Shown: positions 34,084 through 42,267, counted from the stretch's first letter. The stretch: DNA of 64,000 nt from SXTU01 sp964496695 (GCA_964496695.1 CAZCBE010000003.1:90968-154967), one strand, 5' to 3'. The notes: generated from the sequence alone by a model not told the origin. Translations and numbers: made by a program.

Positions 34084-34353
34084 CTACTTCACCATTTCCG
34101 GAATCTTCTGGATCATGAGGGTGGTGAACTCCAGCAGGGTGCGCATCATCCAGGGCAGCAGCACGACGAGCAGGGCAACGATGCCCAGCGCCTTGGGCAC
34201 GAAGGAGAGGGTCTGCTCTTGGATGGACGTGACTGCTTGGAAGAGGCTTACTGCCAGTCCGATGCTCAGGGCGGTCAGCAGGATGGGGGAGGCCAGGGTG
34301 ACGGCCTGAAACATCAGGCTCTTCAGAATCTCAACGGCGAATTCGGGGCTCAT
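34084..34353 (-). CDS. fliQ: Flagellar export protein FliQ
   Basis: 89 residues, the canonical size, with two membrane helices: LASPILLTALSIGLAVSLFQ and VALLVVLLPWMMRTLLEFT. The conserved AVTSIQEQTLSFVPK motif lies between them. Part of the FliPQR export channel. It lies between two repeat elements, with 310 bases of non-coding sequence separating it from fliP, which is unusual because fliP and fliQ are normally adjacent. Confidence 0.95.
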   Translation of the reverse strand: MSPEFAVEILKSLMFQAVTLASPILLTALSIGLAVSLFQAVTSIQEQTLSFVPKALGIVALLVVLLPWMMRTLLEFTTLMIQKIPEMVK

Positions 34354-34427
34354 GGGTTTTTAGGGGATGGGGGGATGGGGTCTGGCGGAAGGGGAGAAAG
34401 GGCGCGTGCGGTTGTGTCCTCTCATTA

Positions 34428-34577
34428 GCACCCGGCTTCAGCCGGGTGTTGAGCCGCAGGGAAAGGCCGAACCGTTTCAACGGTTTGGCCGATGGATGGT
34501 TGGTTGCCCGACGCGGCAAACCGTTGAAACGGTTTGCCGTTGCTCGCATACGGCGGCACCCGGCTGAAGCCCGGTGC
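34428..34577. repeat. Compound palindromic element, copy 2 (fliQ|fliP)
   Basis: The same four-part order as at 23468-23609: CACCCGGCTTCAGCCGGGTG (34429-34448), GGCCGAACCGTTTCAACGG... (34465-34490), GGCAAACCGTTGAAACGG... (34515-34538) and GCACCCGGCTGAAGCCCGGT (34556-34575). The spacers differ between the two copies while the palindromes are conserved. The remainder of 34354-34663 has no gene. Confidence 0.92.
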
Positions 34578-34663
34578 TATTGAGATGGATTGGCCTATCA
34601 TTCAGTTCCAGCGCCGGGCGGACAATTTTGCCGCCCACGAGCGCCTTGGGACTGAATAGCGAT

Positions 34664-35407
34664 TCAGATGCCAAAGCTCTGAACCAGGCTCCGAACGATC
34701 AAACTCCAGCCGTCCACGAGCACGAAGAGGAGGATTTTCAGGGGCAGGGAAATGGTCATGGGCGGCATCATCATCATGCCCAGGCTCATCAGCACGGTGG
34801 CCACCACGAGGTCAATCAGGATGAACGGCACGAAGATCAGGAAGCCCATCTGAAACGCCGTGCGCAGCTCGCTGATGATGAAGCCGGGGATGACGACTTT
34901 CATCGGCAGTTGGTCCGGCGAGGTCGGGCCGAGGCCGGCCATGCTGGCAAACAGCTCCACATCCTTGGCGCGCGCCTGCTTGAGCATGAAGCTGCGGATG
35001 GGCTTGGCCGCGCGGTCCAGTGCCTCGTCGGCGGAGATCTGCTTGGCGTTGTAAGGTTTCAGGGCATCACGGTCCACGGCCTCCCAGACCGGGGCCATGA
35101 TGAAGAAGGTCATGAACAGCGAAAGGCCGATGAGCACCTGGTTGGCCGGCACGCCTTGGAGCGACAGCGCGCTGCGCACAAACGAGAGCACAATCACGAT
35201 GCGGGTGAAGCAGGTCATCAGCAGGACGATGCTCGGCGCGAGGGTGAGCAGCGTGATGACGAACAGGATCTTGATGCCCGTGTCCACGTCCTGCGGCTGG
35301 GCGCTGCCGGGATTGAGGCTGATGGTGAACGGGGGCAGGCCGCCGGCGGGGGGCGGCTGCTGGGCGAGCGAGGGCAGGGTGGCTAAGAGCAGGAGCAGGA
35401 TGACCAA
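34664..35407 (-). CDS. fliP: Flagellar export protein FliP
   Basis: About 247 residues from a TTG at 35407, matching the usual FliP length of about 245. Signal-peptide core VILLLLLATLPSLAQ; then TLLTLAPSIVLLMTCFTRIV, VLSFVRSALSLQGVPANQVL and MSLGMMMMPPMTISLPLKIL with LLFVLVDGWSLI. The start is ambiguous: the codons just before the hydrophobic core belong to a GACCAAT repeat, so no native ATG or ribosome site remains; upstream ATGs up to 35515 lie inside the repeat. Forms the export channel with FliQ and FliR. Confidence 0.92.
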   Translation of the reverse strand: MVILLLLLATLPSLAQQPPPAGGLPPFTISLNPGSAQPQDVDTGIKILFVITLLTLAPSIVLLMTCFTRIVIVLSFVRSALSLQGVPANQVLIGLSLFMTFFIMAPVWEAVDRDALKPYNAKQISADEALDRAAKPIRSFMLKQARAKDVELFASMAGLGPTSPDQLPMKVVIPGFIISELRTAFQMGFLIFVPFILIDLVVATVLMSLGMMMMPPMTISLPLKILLFVLVDGWSLIVRSLVQSFGI

Positions 35408-35515
35408 TGACCAATGACCAATGTCCGATGACCAATGAATGCCCAATGGACCGGTGGACCGGCGAACATTGGTCATTGAACATTCATTGGGCATTGGGCA
35501 ATTGGGAATTGGCAT
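35399..35515. repeat. Tandem/inverted (GACCAAT)n repeat element, fliP|fliO
   Basis: Left part TGACCAATGACCAATGACCA (35401-35420); right inverted part with CATTGGTCATTGAACATTCA (35467-35486). The left boundary is within two codons of the FliP signal-peptide core, so the repeat has taken over the translation start region. Confidence 0.9.
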
Positions 35516-35525
35516 TTTCCGCCAC

Positions 35526-35957
35526 TCATTTCCGCGTCAGGACTTGCTGCAGCGCTTCCGCAAAACTGGGTGTTGCCGGGGTGGCCGCCTCACCGGGCTC
35601 CGCATTGGGCAGATGGCTGACGAGCGTGACGCCGGTGGGAGAGGAGGAGAGCAGCAGCCGTTGCTGTTCGTAGCCGATGACGTAGAGAGCGTTGCGATTG
35701 CCGAGGGATTTGACTTCGAGGATGTTGAGCTTCGGGGCCTGGCCGCGCTGCACGACCACGCGCTGCCAGTTCCGGAGCGCCCAGACGCCGCCGAGGAAGA
35801 GCGCGAGCACGAAGACCAGCCCGCCGAGCACGCGCAGGACGGACGCGCCGACCTCCGGCAACGGGGCTGCGGGGGCAGGAGGGAGGGGGGCGGAAGGCTC
35901 CGCAGCCTGAACCGCCACGGCCAGAACGCACCAGAGGATGAAAGCCAGCGGCTTCAC
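35526..35957 (-). CDS. fliO: Flagellar export assembly protein FliO
   Basis: 143 residues. A cleavable-looking N-terminal segment (MKPLAFILWCVLAVAVQAAE), a Pro/Ala-rich spacer, one membrane helix (LRVLGGLVFVLALFLGGVWA) and a small cytosolic domain with LNILEVKSLGNRNALYVIGY, the FliO pattern. It helps FliP assemble. The ATG overlaps the fliN stop (ATGA). Confidence 0.9.
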   Translation of the reverse strand: MKPLAFILWCVLAVAVQAAEPSAPLPPAPAAPLPEVGASVLRVLGGLVFVLALFLGGVWALRNWQRVVVQRGQAPKLNILEVKSLGNRNALYVIGYEQQRLLLSSSPTGVTLVSHLPNAEPGEAATPATPSFAEALQQVLTRK

Positions 35958-36214
35958 ACGGGCTTGCCTACGAGTTCGGTGAGCTTGATGCCAAACATGT
36001 CCTCGACCACGACCACCTGGCCGCGCGCGATGAGCTTCTGGTTCACGTAGATGTCCACGGGCGTGTCCGCGAGCTTGTCGAGCTGCACGACGGCACCCGG
36101 AGCGAGCTGCAGGACTTCACGCATCGGCATCAGGCAGGAGCCCAGCTCGACGGACAGCTTGACCGGCACGTCGAGGAGGACTTCGAGGTTGGGGGAGGTG
36201 GCGGGGGCGCTCAT
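35954..36214 (-). CDS. fliN: Flagellar switch protein FliN
   Basis: 86 residues consisting of a SpoA domain: LLDVPVKLSVELGSCLMPMR, VLQLAPGAVVQLDKLADTPV and GQVVVVEDMFGIKLTELVG. C-ring subunit that works with FliM and FliG. The ATG at 36214 (MSAPATSPNLEVLLD) is chosen over the ATG at 36262, which lies inside fliM. It overlaps fliO by 4 bases and follows fliM by 8. Confidence 0.95.
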   Translation of the reverse strand: MSAPATSPNLEVLLDVPVKLSVELGSCLMPMREVLQLAPGAVVQLDKLADTPVDIYVNQKLIARGQVVVVEDMFGIKLTELVGKPV

Positions 36215-36222
36215 GGGAAAAT

Positions 36223-37131
36223 CTATTTGGAGGTGGCCGGCCCGGTAAGTTCGACCGCCCATTGGCCGCCGCAGGTGCCGAGGCGACCGGAGAATTTGAC
36301 GCGACCGGCGAGGCGCACCTGCACCTGGGCGGCGATCTGCGGCGAGAGCTGGATGACATCGCCGACGTTCAGGTTGGCGAGTTCCCGCGCGGTCATTTCC
36401 AGCCCGGTCCAGTGGGCGCTGACCGCGAGCTTCATGTCATCCAGAACATTGTTCCACGGCACCGGCGGGGCCGAAGCTGCGGCCGCCCGGCTCTTGGGGC
36501 CGGGTTCCTCCGGGGGGGCGATCTGGCGCAGCAGTGGCTCTAGCGTGGGATAGGGGAACGCGAGCTGGACGGGGACTTTGCCGTCCGCGAACGCGGCCTC
36601 GAAGACGACCTCGATGATCATCGTGTCCGGCGGCGCGGACTGCAGGAAGCGCGGGGCGCTCTCATGGCCCAGCAAGTGCGGCTTGGGATTGGGCGGCTCG
36701 GGGAAATGCACCTGCCACTCCTCCAGAAAGATTTGAGTCCACTGGTCGAAGAGCGCGATCTCGACATCGGTCAGTTCGCGGGCCTCACCCAGCCGTTCGC
36801 CTGGGCCGCCCAAGAGGCGTTCCACGACGGCACTGGCCAGTGCGGGGGGAGTTTCCAGCAGACAGACCCCGCGCAGCGGGTCCAGCTTGAAGAGGGTGAT
36901 ATGGGTGGTGGCGGCCAGGCTCTCGATGAAGCTCGCGTAGCTGACAGCCTCCACGCGGGCGAGCCGGAGGCCAAAGTCACACCGCAGCCAGAGCGTCAGG
37001 CGGTCGCCCAACGCGCGCGCCAGCTCCTCGTGCCGCTGGCGCAGCGCGCGCGCCTGGCGTTCCGAGAGAATGCCGCCCTGCCGGAAATCAAAGGGCTGGG
37101 TCTCATTGGCCGTGTCGGCGTTGGCGTCCAT
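36223..37131 (-). CDS. fliM: Flagellar motor switch protein FliM
   Basis: 302 residues. CheC-like middle domain and a C-terminal SpoA domain (VLDDMKLAVSAHWTGLEMTA, LANLNVGDVIQLSPQI). The N-terminal CheY-binding motif, normally close to LSQxEIDALL, is represented by GGILSERQARALR, which keeps only the leading residues. The GGxG region (LLGGPGERLGEARELTDVE) is also divergent, and a Pro/Ala linker (PKSRAAAASAPPVPW) separates the domains. This suggests altered CheY control. It is located between fliL and fliN as usual. Confidence 0.9.
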   Translation of the reverse strand: MDANADTANETQPFDFRQGGILSERQARALRQRHEELARALGDRLTLWLRCDFGLRLARVEAVSYASFIESLAATTHITLFKLDPLRGVCLLETPPALASAVVERLLGGPGERLGEARELTDVEIALFDQWTQIFLEEWQVHFPEPPNPKPHLLGHESAPRFLQSAPPDTMIIEVVFEAAFADGKVPVQLAFPYPTLEPLLRQIAPPEEPGPKSRAAAASAPPVPWNNVLDDMKLAVSAHWTGLEMTARELANLNVGDVIQLSPQIAAQVQVRLAGRVKFSGRLGTCGGQWAVELTGPATSK

Positions 37132-37139
37132 GGTCGCGG

Positions 37140-37721
37140 TTACTGGATGGCGAACTCGGTGATGTAGATTTCCTTCACCACGTTGCCGCCCAAAGCGGTG
37201 TTCCAGGCGGACATCAGCTCGTTGCGGATCAGGTTGCGCGCCCCGGGCTTTTCCAGGTCGGCGATGGTCTTGGTGCCCATGACGCCGATGGCCACATCGA
37301 GCATCTGGTCCTTGCGCTCATCCAGCTTGGTTTTGAAATCGGCGGAACTGCCGACCAGCGTGTAGTTGGCGATGAGATACCGCGCGCCGGCACTGCCCGC
37401 GACGTTGACCAGCACCTTGTTGAGCTGGTAGGTGATGCGCGGGCCGCCCTTGCCGGCAGCTTCCTTACCGCTGGGCTTGGCCTCTTTGCCACCGCCGTGA
37501 CCGCCATCGGACTTGGCCGGCGCATGGCCGTCGGCCTTTTCCGGTTTCGCAGCCTCCTCGTGGCCCCCTCCGCCGCCCAGCTCCGCCTTGAGCTTGGGCA
37601 GGAGCACATAGTTCGTCATGACGAACGCCATGGCCGGCATGCCGACGAGCATGACGATGAGCGGCAGCCAGGCGGCGGCGCCGCCTTTGGCGGGTGCGGT
37701 TTCTTTGGGAGCTTCGGCCAT
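37140..37721 (-). CDS. fliL: Flagellar basal-body-associated protein FliL
   Basis: 193 residues. A single N-terminal membrane helix (AAWLPLIVMLVGMPAMAFVM), a low-complexity Gly/Lys/His-rich linker, then the FliL periplasmic domain (ARYLIANYTLVGSSADFKTK then DERKDQMLDVAIGVMG). FliL sits around the stator and supports torque. The acidic-basic linker of about 60 residues is longer than usual. It lies 8 bases before fliM and 12 bases after flgE. Confidence 0.92.
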   Translation of the reverse strand: MAEAPKETAPAKGGAAAWLPLIVMLVGMPAMAFVMTNYVLLPKLKAELGGGGGHEEAAKPEKADGHAPAKSDGGHGGGKEAKPSGKEAAGKGGPRITYQLNKVLVNVAGSAGARYLIANYTLVGSSADFKTKLDERKDQMLDVAIGVMGTKTIADLEKPGARNLIRNELMSAWNTALGGNVVKEIYITEFAIQ

Positions 37722-37733
37722 GGTCAGAGCTGG

Positions 37734-38585
37734 TTAGCGCTTGAGGTTCACCAGTTCCTGGAGCACCTCGTCGCTGGTGGTGATGATGCGGGTGTTGGCC
37801 TGGAAGGCGCGCTGCGTGGTGATCAGCGTGGAGAATTCATTGGCGAGATCCACATTCGAAAGTTCCAACGCACCGGCTTCGAGCTTGCCCAGGCCGCCGG
37901 CACCGGGCGAACCCGGCGTCGCCAGCGGACCGGCGGAGCTGAGGCCCGAGAACAGGTTGTCACCCTCTTTGGTGAGCACCTGCGGGTCGCTGAAGTTTTG
38001 GAGCAGCACCTGGCCGCGCGCGAACTCGGTGCCGTCTGAGAGCCGCACGTTGACCTTGCCGGTCTGGTCAATGGCATACGAGGCGACGGTGGCGCCGACG
38101 GCCGCCGTGGAGGGGGCACCCGTGGGGTCAATCCGAATGTCGCCCAGCGTGGTCAGGCCGGCATTGGAGTAGCCCTGCAGCCGCATGCCTTTGTCCGAGA
38201 CGACGTAGCCATTGGCGTCGGTGTGAAACTCACCGGCGCGCGTGGCGAACGTGCTGCCGCTGATTACATCGCGGACCGTGAAGAAGCCCTGGCCGGAGAT
38301 CGCGAGATCGGTCGCGTTGCCCGTGCGGGAGATGGCGCCCTGGCCGAAGAGGTTCTGGATCGCCGCCGTGTTGACGCCGGTGCCGACCTGCAGGGCGGCC
38401 TGGCCGCTGCTGCTGGCACCGCCCGCCGCGCTCGTGCGCAGCGTCTGGCTGAACGAGTCCGCGAAGTTCACCCGCGCGGACTTGAAGGCAGTGGTGTTGA
38501 CGTTGGCAATGTTGTTGGCCACGACGTCCAGGCGTTCTTGGAACTGCTGGATGCCGGTGACGCCGGAGTTGAGGGAACGGATCAT
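37734..38585 (-). CDS. flgE: Flagellar hook protein FlgE (short form)
   Basis: 283 residues. N-terminus MIRSLNSGVTGIQQFQERLD with VVANNIANVNTTAFKSARVN; middle DLAISGQGFFTVRDVISGST; C-terminus ALELSNVDLANEFSTLITTQ then RAFQANTRIITTSDEVLQEL. It follows flgD, so FlgE is the best call. It is about 120 residues shorter than enteric FlgE and lacks most of the outer D2-type domain, so it approaches FlgG in size. A hook of this kind should have a thinner surface. Confidence 0.9.
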   Translation of the reverse strand: MIRSLNSGVTGIQQFQERLDVVANNIANVNTTAFKSARVNFADSFSQTLRTSAAGGASSSGQAALQVGTGVNTAAIQNLFGQGAISRTGNATDLAISGQGFFTVRDVISGSTFATRAGEFHTDANGYVVSDKGMRLQGYSNAGLTTLGDIRIDPTGAPSTAAVGATVASYAIDQTGKVNVRLSDGTEFARGQVLLQNFSDPQVLTKEGDNLFSGLSSAGPLATPGSPGAGGLGKLEAGALELSNVDLANEFSTLITTQRAFQANTRIITTSDEVLQELVNLKR

Positions 38586-38601
38586 AGTTTTATCGGTTGG
38601 G

Positions 38602-39021
38602 TTAGTTGATGGCCGGCGTGATGCTGAGCACCTGGCTCAATTCATACGGCTGGCCGTTGATGACTAGCTTGGGCGTCCCTGCCTCCATTTGGATGGCGGT
38701 GACCTGGCCCTGTTCGGGCAGTCCGCCGTCCACTTGCACGACCACGTTGCGACCGAGCATCCCGTTGGCCTGCAAAACTTGCTGCTGCTCCCGCAGTGCC
38801 GCGATGTCCGCGGACATGGCCTTGGACTGTTCCAAGGTGGTGAACTGCGCCATCTGCGCAATGAACTCCGTGTCCTTCATCGGCTGCATAGGGTCCTGCG
38901 ACGTGAATTGCGTCATCAGGAGCTTCAGAAAATCGTCCTGGTTCAGCACCTTCTGCGGCACGCGCGGCGTGGTGTCGGTGCTGCCGGAGGAACTGGTGGA
39001 GGTGATGGCGGAGACACTCAT
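38602..39021 (-). CDS. flgD: Hook-capping scaffold protein FlgD
   Basis: 139 residues, shorter than the enteric protein. The N-terminal capping signature is clear: VLNQDDFLKLLMTQFTSQDP then MQPMKDTEFIAQMAQFTTLE and QSKAM. The C-terminal part has the NGMLGRNVVVQVDGG strand region but lacks the large Ig-like/tudor insert. Guides hook polymerisation. It follows fliK by 3 bases. Confidence 0.94.
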   Translation of the reverse strand: MSVSAITSTSSSGSTDTTPRVPQKVLNQDDFLKLLMTQFTSQDPMQPMKDTEFIAQMAQFTTLEQSKAMSADIAALREQQQVLQANGMLGRNVVVQVDGGLPEQGQVTAIQMEAGTPKLVINGQPYELSQVLSITPAIN

Positions 39022-39024
39022 GGT

Positions 39025-41181
39025 TTAAGCCCAGAATTCCCAACTGCGGGTGGAGCCGGACACCACCGGACGCGGGAGGCCGCGGCGGGCGGAGGTTGCT
39101 GCGGGTGAGGTGGCAGGCACATCTTCCAGCGGCTCTGCCGGGGAGGAAGCGTGGCGCTGCGAATACGGCTGGCCATCCGAGGAAAGCCCGCTGCTGCCAG
39201 CCTGGGATTGGAACGTATCGGAATTGCGGTCGGAGGAAAACTCCAGCGCGCCCAGACGGACGCCTTGCTGTGCCAGCGAGTGGCTGATTTCACCCCAGTT
39301 GGCCGCGAGAAGCCGGCCGTCACCCTGTTCGCAGCGGGCCTGCACGGTGACTTCGCCATTCGTGCCCATGGACAGTCGCAGCGAGAGTTCCGTCCCGGCG
39401 TCCGGCTTGAGCACCACGGACATCTCGGTGGCGCCGGTGTGCCGCAGTTCGGAAACGTGTTTGAGCAGGTTGGATTGCAGGGTGTCTCCGGGCGTTGCCG
39501 CCGTGGTAGTGACGGGGGCAGGCAGTGCGCCCAGTTCTTCACCGGCACGGAAACCCGGCTGGCCGGGGGAGAGGAGCGAAATTAGCTGCGACGCTGAGTT
39601 CGTGCTGGAATCAACGGCATCGTTCGCGGGCACCATGCGCGCTCCACCGCGCCGCACCGGCTCAGGGGGCGGGCTCAAAGCGGCAACCGCCGTCTCCGGC
39701 AGATTCTGCTGCGCTGGCCCGGCAAATTGTTTCGCTTCGGTGGACTTCTTCACGCCGTCAGTCTGTTGAGCAGTGCCTGTGCCAGCAGGCTCATCCACCG
39801 AGACTGGCTCAACGGAATCGCGCGTTGCTTCATCTAGGGAAGCGAACTTGGCCTCGGCGGCGGAAGCGCAGAGCCGTGGCAACGGGGGCGGTTTCCTGAT
39901 CGGCTGCGGTTCGGATGCGGCACCATCTGGAGCAGCCGCCAATGCTCGGGAGGCGAGTTCGAGGTTCCCCCGGCTGACCCCACTGAATTGCGTCACCTGT
40001 TCGGGGGGCGGGGCGCGTTCAATTTGGACCTGGCGGGGTGCGGACGACGGTTCAGGAGGCTGGGATGAGGTGCTGGCTTCGTTCAGCGGGATCTGGCGGA
40101 GAGCCAGGAACTGGTCCGGCACGACTGCACTGGGCTCCCGGCCGAGATCGGTGGGGGCGTGGCTGACAGTTGCCTGAACGGCTTCCGCTCCGCTGATCGC
40201 ATCGAGTTGAGTGCCCCGTCCTTGCGCCAAGCCGCGCTCAAGCTGGACGCCTGCAACTGGCTGGGAAGCATGGCGTGCTGGCAGTGGCTCAGCAGGTTGG
40301 GCCGGGACGTCGCCTTCATCTGTCGTAGTGTGGCTGGGAACCAAGAATTGGTCCGGGACGACTGCGCTGGGCTTCCCGCCGAGATTGGTGGGGGCATGGC
40401 TGACAGTAGCCTGGGCGAGTTCCACTCCGTTGATCGCATTGAACAGAGTGACCTGTCCTTGAGCCAATCCGCGTTCAAGCTGGACGCCTGCAACTGACTG
40501 GGAAGCCTGGGGTGCTGGCAGTGGCTCAGCCGGTTGGACCGGGAGGTTGCCTTCTTCCATCGTGGACTGTCTAGGAGCCAAGAATTGACCCGGCACGAGT
40601 GTGCTGGGCGCATTGCCGAGATCGGTCCGGGCTAGGCTGACTACGGACCGGGCGAGCGGTGTTTCTGGAGCAGCCGGTTGGGTTGTGATCGCGGTGGGTG
40701 CGGTTGCCAGCCAAGGCGAAGTGGCGGTCTTCGTCAACTCGGCCTTGGCGGAAGGGGGGGAATTCAGAAGGGCACGTTGCGGGAAGGAATCACCGCCTCC
40801 GAGGGGAGCGGATGCCACCTGAGCGCCGTGGATTTTAGAAACCGAAGCGCCTGCCGAAGTCTTCATCGGTGGTGCGCTGGGGCTGGGGGCAGTCGTCGCC
40901 AAACCTTGGACAAGCCCGGCCAGCAGCGCGACATCCGGCGGCTCGTCCCGCTCCGGTTCGTCGTGGGCGCGAGACTTGTTTTCCGCAGGGGCTGGCTCCG
41001 TGCCGCCTGCCGATTGCTGGGGCGAGGCCGCAGGGGCCAGCATCAAGGCGATCAAGGTGGCGAATCCAGAATCCTCCGTGGTCCCGGCTGGCGCGGCTGC
41101 GGGTGCGGGCACCGGACTGGAAGCGGCAAAGCCCGCGACCGTGGTGGACGGAGCGGGAGAACTGGCGCTGGTGGCGGTCAT
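39025..41181 (-). CDS. fliK: Hook-length control protein FliK
   Basis: 718 residues, much longer than the roughly 400 of enteric FliK. The C-terminal export-switch domain is recognisable: EMSVVLKPDAGTELSLRLSM, GTNGEVTVQARCEQGDGRLL and NWGEISHSLAQQGVRLGALE. The rest is Pro/Ala/Ser/Gln-rich and includes a tandem repeat with a 79-residue period (39955-40653). FliK acts as a ruler, so repeats in the ruler region bear directly on hook length. The ATG overlaps the motE-like stop (ATGA). Confidence 0.88.
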   Translation of the reverse strand: MTATSASSPAPSTTVAGFAASSPVPAPAAAPAGTTEDSGFATLIALMLAPAASPQQSAGGTEPAPAENKSRAHDEPERDEPPDVALLAGLVQGLATTAPSPSAPPMKTSAGASVSKIHGAQVASAPLGGGDSFPQRALLNSPPSAKAELTKTATSPWLATAPTAITTQPAAPETPLARSVVSLARTDLGNAPSTLVPGQFLAPRQSTMEEGNLPVQPAEPLPAPQASQSVAGVQLERGLAQGQVTLFNAINGVELAQATVSHAPTNLGGKPSAVVPDQFLVPSHTTTDEGDVPAQPAEPLPARHASQPVAGVQLERGLAQGRGTQLDAISGAEAVQATVSHAPTDLGREPSAVVPDQFLALRQIPLNEASTSSQPPEPSSAPRQVQIERAPPPEQVTQFSGVSRGNLELASRALAAAPDGAASEPQPIRKPPPLPRLCASAAEAKFASLDEATRDSVEPVSVDEPAGTGTAQQTDGVKKSTEAKQFAGPAQQNLPETAVAALSPPPEPVRRGGARMVPANDAVDSSTNSASQLISLLSPGQPGFRAGEELGALPAPVTTTAATPGDTLQSNLLKHVSELRHTGATEMSVVLKPDAGTELSLRLSMGTNGEVTVQARCEQGDGRLLAANWGEISHSLAQQGVRLGALEFSSDRNSDTFQSQAGSSGLSSDGQPYSQRHASSPAEPLEDVPATSPAATSARRGLPRPVVSGSTRSWEFWA
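39955..40653 (-). repeat. Tandem 79-codon repeats in the FliK ruler region
   Basis: Two full 79-residue units and a diverged third. Shared landmarks are DLG..PS..VP.QFL, PAEPLPA...SQ and VAGVQLERGLAQG. The DNA landmark AGCTGGACGC occurs at 40241 and 40478, exactly 237 bases apart. Confidence 0.85.
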
Positions 41182-41792
41182 GGCACCGGGGGGCGATTAG
41201 TGCTGGTGTTGCGGGACTGGAGGAGCCGGTAGCGATCGGTCAGCAAGGCGACCCGCTTGGCGTCATTGGCGGTGGGCTTGCTCAGCAGTTCGAGCAGCGG
41301 CGCGATCTCCGCCTCCTTCATGATGGCGAACATTTTGACGAGGGTGTCGTCGGGCAGTTCCTTCATCACCAGCACCGCGCCCTCCGGGGTCATCGTATTG
41401 TAGAGCTTGGCCAGCTTCTTCAAGTTGGCCTGCTCCTCCTCCTTCAGCTTGGTCACGTTCTGATCGAAGTCCCGCTGAAGCTGGAGGACGGCATTGGTGG
41501 CGCGGGAGATCTCCGCCTTCTCCGCCTGAAGCCGGGCGGCGAGTTCGTCGAGTTGCTTCTCGCGTTCGCCCAGGTGCTCGCGCTCGCGTCTCAAGTCAGC
41601 CACGAGCTGGTCCAGCTCCGGGTTGTTGAACTCCCACGAAGGGCCTGTGGTGTTGACGATGTGGGCCGGGTCGGCTTCCTCCTCGGCGGGCGGCTTGAGA
41701 TCCAAGCCTTGCATCAGCGCGAAGGTGGTGCCGAGGTAGGTCAGCATCCCGAGGAGGCCGAGGACGATCCAGTTGGACTGAAGGGCTTTCAC
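41178..41792 (-). CDS. MotE-like / MgtE-N domain flagellar protein
   Basis: 204 residues. One N-terminal membrane anchor (WIVLGLLGMLTYLGTTFAL), a long coiled coil (LVADLRREREHLGEREKQLD through LKEEEQANLKKLAKLYNTM), and a C-terminal MgtE-intracellular-like helical repeat (MTPEGAVLVMKELPDDTLVK, IAPLLELLSKP). This organisation matches MotE/FlbB-type proteins encoded after fliJ, which support stator or FliL-ring function. The gene lies between fliJ and fliK. The function is inferred from architecture and position. Confidence 0.75.
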   Translation of the reverse strand: MKALQSNWIVLGLLGMLTYLGTTFALMQGLDLKPPAEEEADPAHIVNTTGPSWEFNNPELDQLVADLRREREHLGEREKQLDELAARLQAEKAEISRATNAVLQLQRDFDQNVTKLKEEEQANLKKLAKLYNTMTPEGAVLVMKELPDDTLVKMFAIMKEAEIAPLLELLSKPTANDAKRVALLTDRYRLLQSRNTSTNRPPVP

Positions 41793-41799
41793 GCGCGGC

Positions 41800-42267
41800 T
41801 CAGTTCCAGGCGAAGGCCGGCGTCAGGGCGGCGGTGAACGCTCCCTGGCGGCTGGCCAGCTCGTCGAGTGTCTTCTGTTCCTCGCGGTCCAGCGCGCGGT
41901 CGTAGCGCTCGCGCTGGCGGTCGAGATACTTCTCCACGATCTCGCGCTCCTGCCGGGCGGCGATGAGTTCCTGCCAGGTGGTTTCGACACGCAGGCTGGC
42001 AAGCTGGACGTTCTGGAGACATTCCTTCTCGCGGGCGGCCATCTCGACTGACCAGTTCTCCAACTGCGCCAAACTGGCCGCCGCAGCGCCATTGGCCTGA
42101 CTACGGCGTTCCACAAAAACCTTCTCCAGCTCCTCGCGGGCCTTCCACAGAAACGCCATGGCCTCCTCCCGGGCATGAACCGCCTTGCCGTATTGTTCCA
42201 AGGCACTTTTTTCCTGCCGGGTGCGGAGCGTGCGGACCGCTTCGAGGGTGAACTTGAATGGTTTCAT
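41800..42267 (-). CDS. fliJ: Flagellar export chaperone FliJ
   Basis: 155 residues, a continuous antiparallel coiled coil: MKPFKFTLEAVRTLRTRQEK at the start and RYDRALDREEQKTLDELASR near the end. FliJ connects the FliI ATPase to FlhA. The ATG overlaps the fliI stop (ATGA), as expected for this pair. Confidence 0.9.
   Translation of the reverse strand: MKPFKFTLEAVRTLRTRQEKSALEQYGKAVHAREEAMAFLWKAREELEKVFVERRSQANGAAAASLAQLENWSVEMAAREKECLQNVQLASLRVETTWQELIAARQEREIVEKYLDRQRERYDRALDREEQKTLDELASRQGAFTAALTPAFAWN

Noticed and set aside
31884..35515. Regularly repeated GACCAAT units as a possible CRISPR array
   Set aside because: Units are about 7 bases with no unique spacers of constant length, arms are inverted, and there are no cas genes.
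38586..38600. ACCGATAA-like sequence before flgE as a sigma28 -10 box
   Set aside because: No TAAA-type -35 at the right distance, and it lies in a 16-base gap inside a tight operon.
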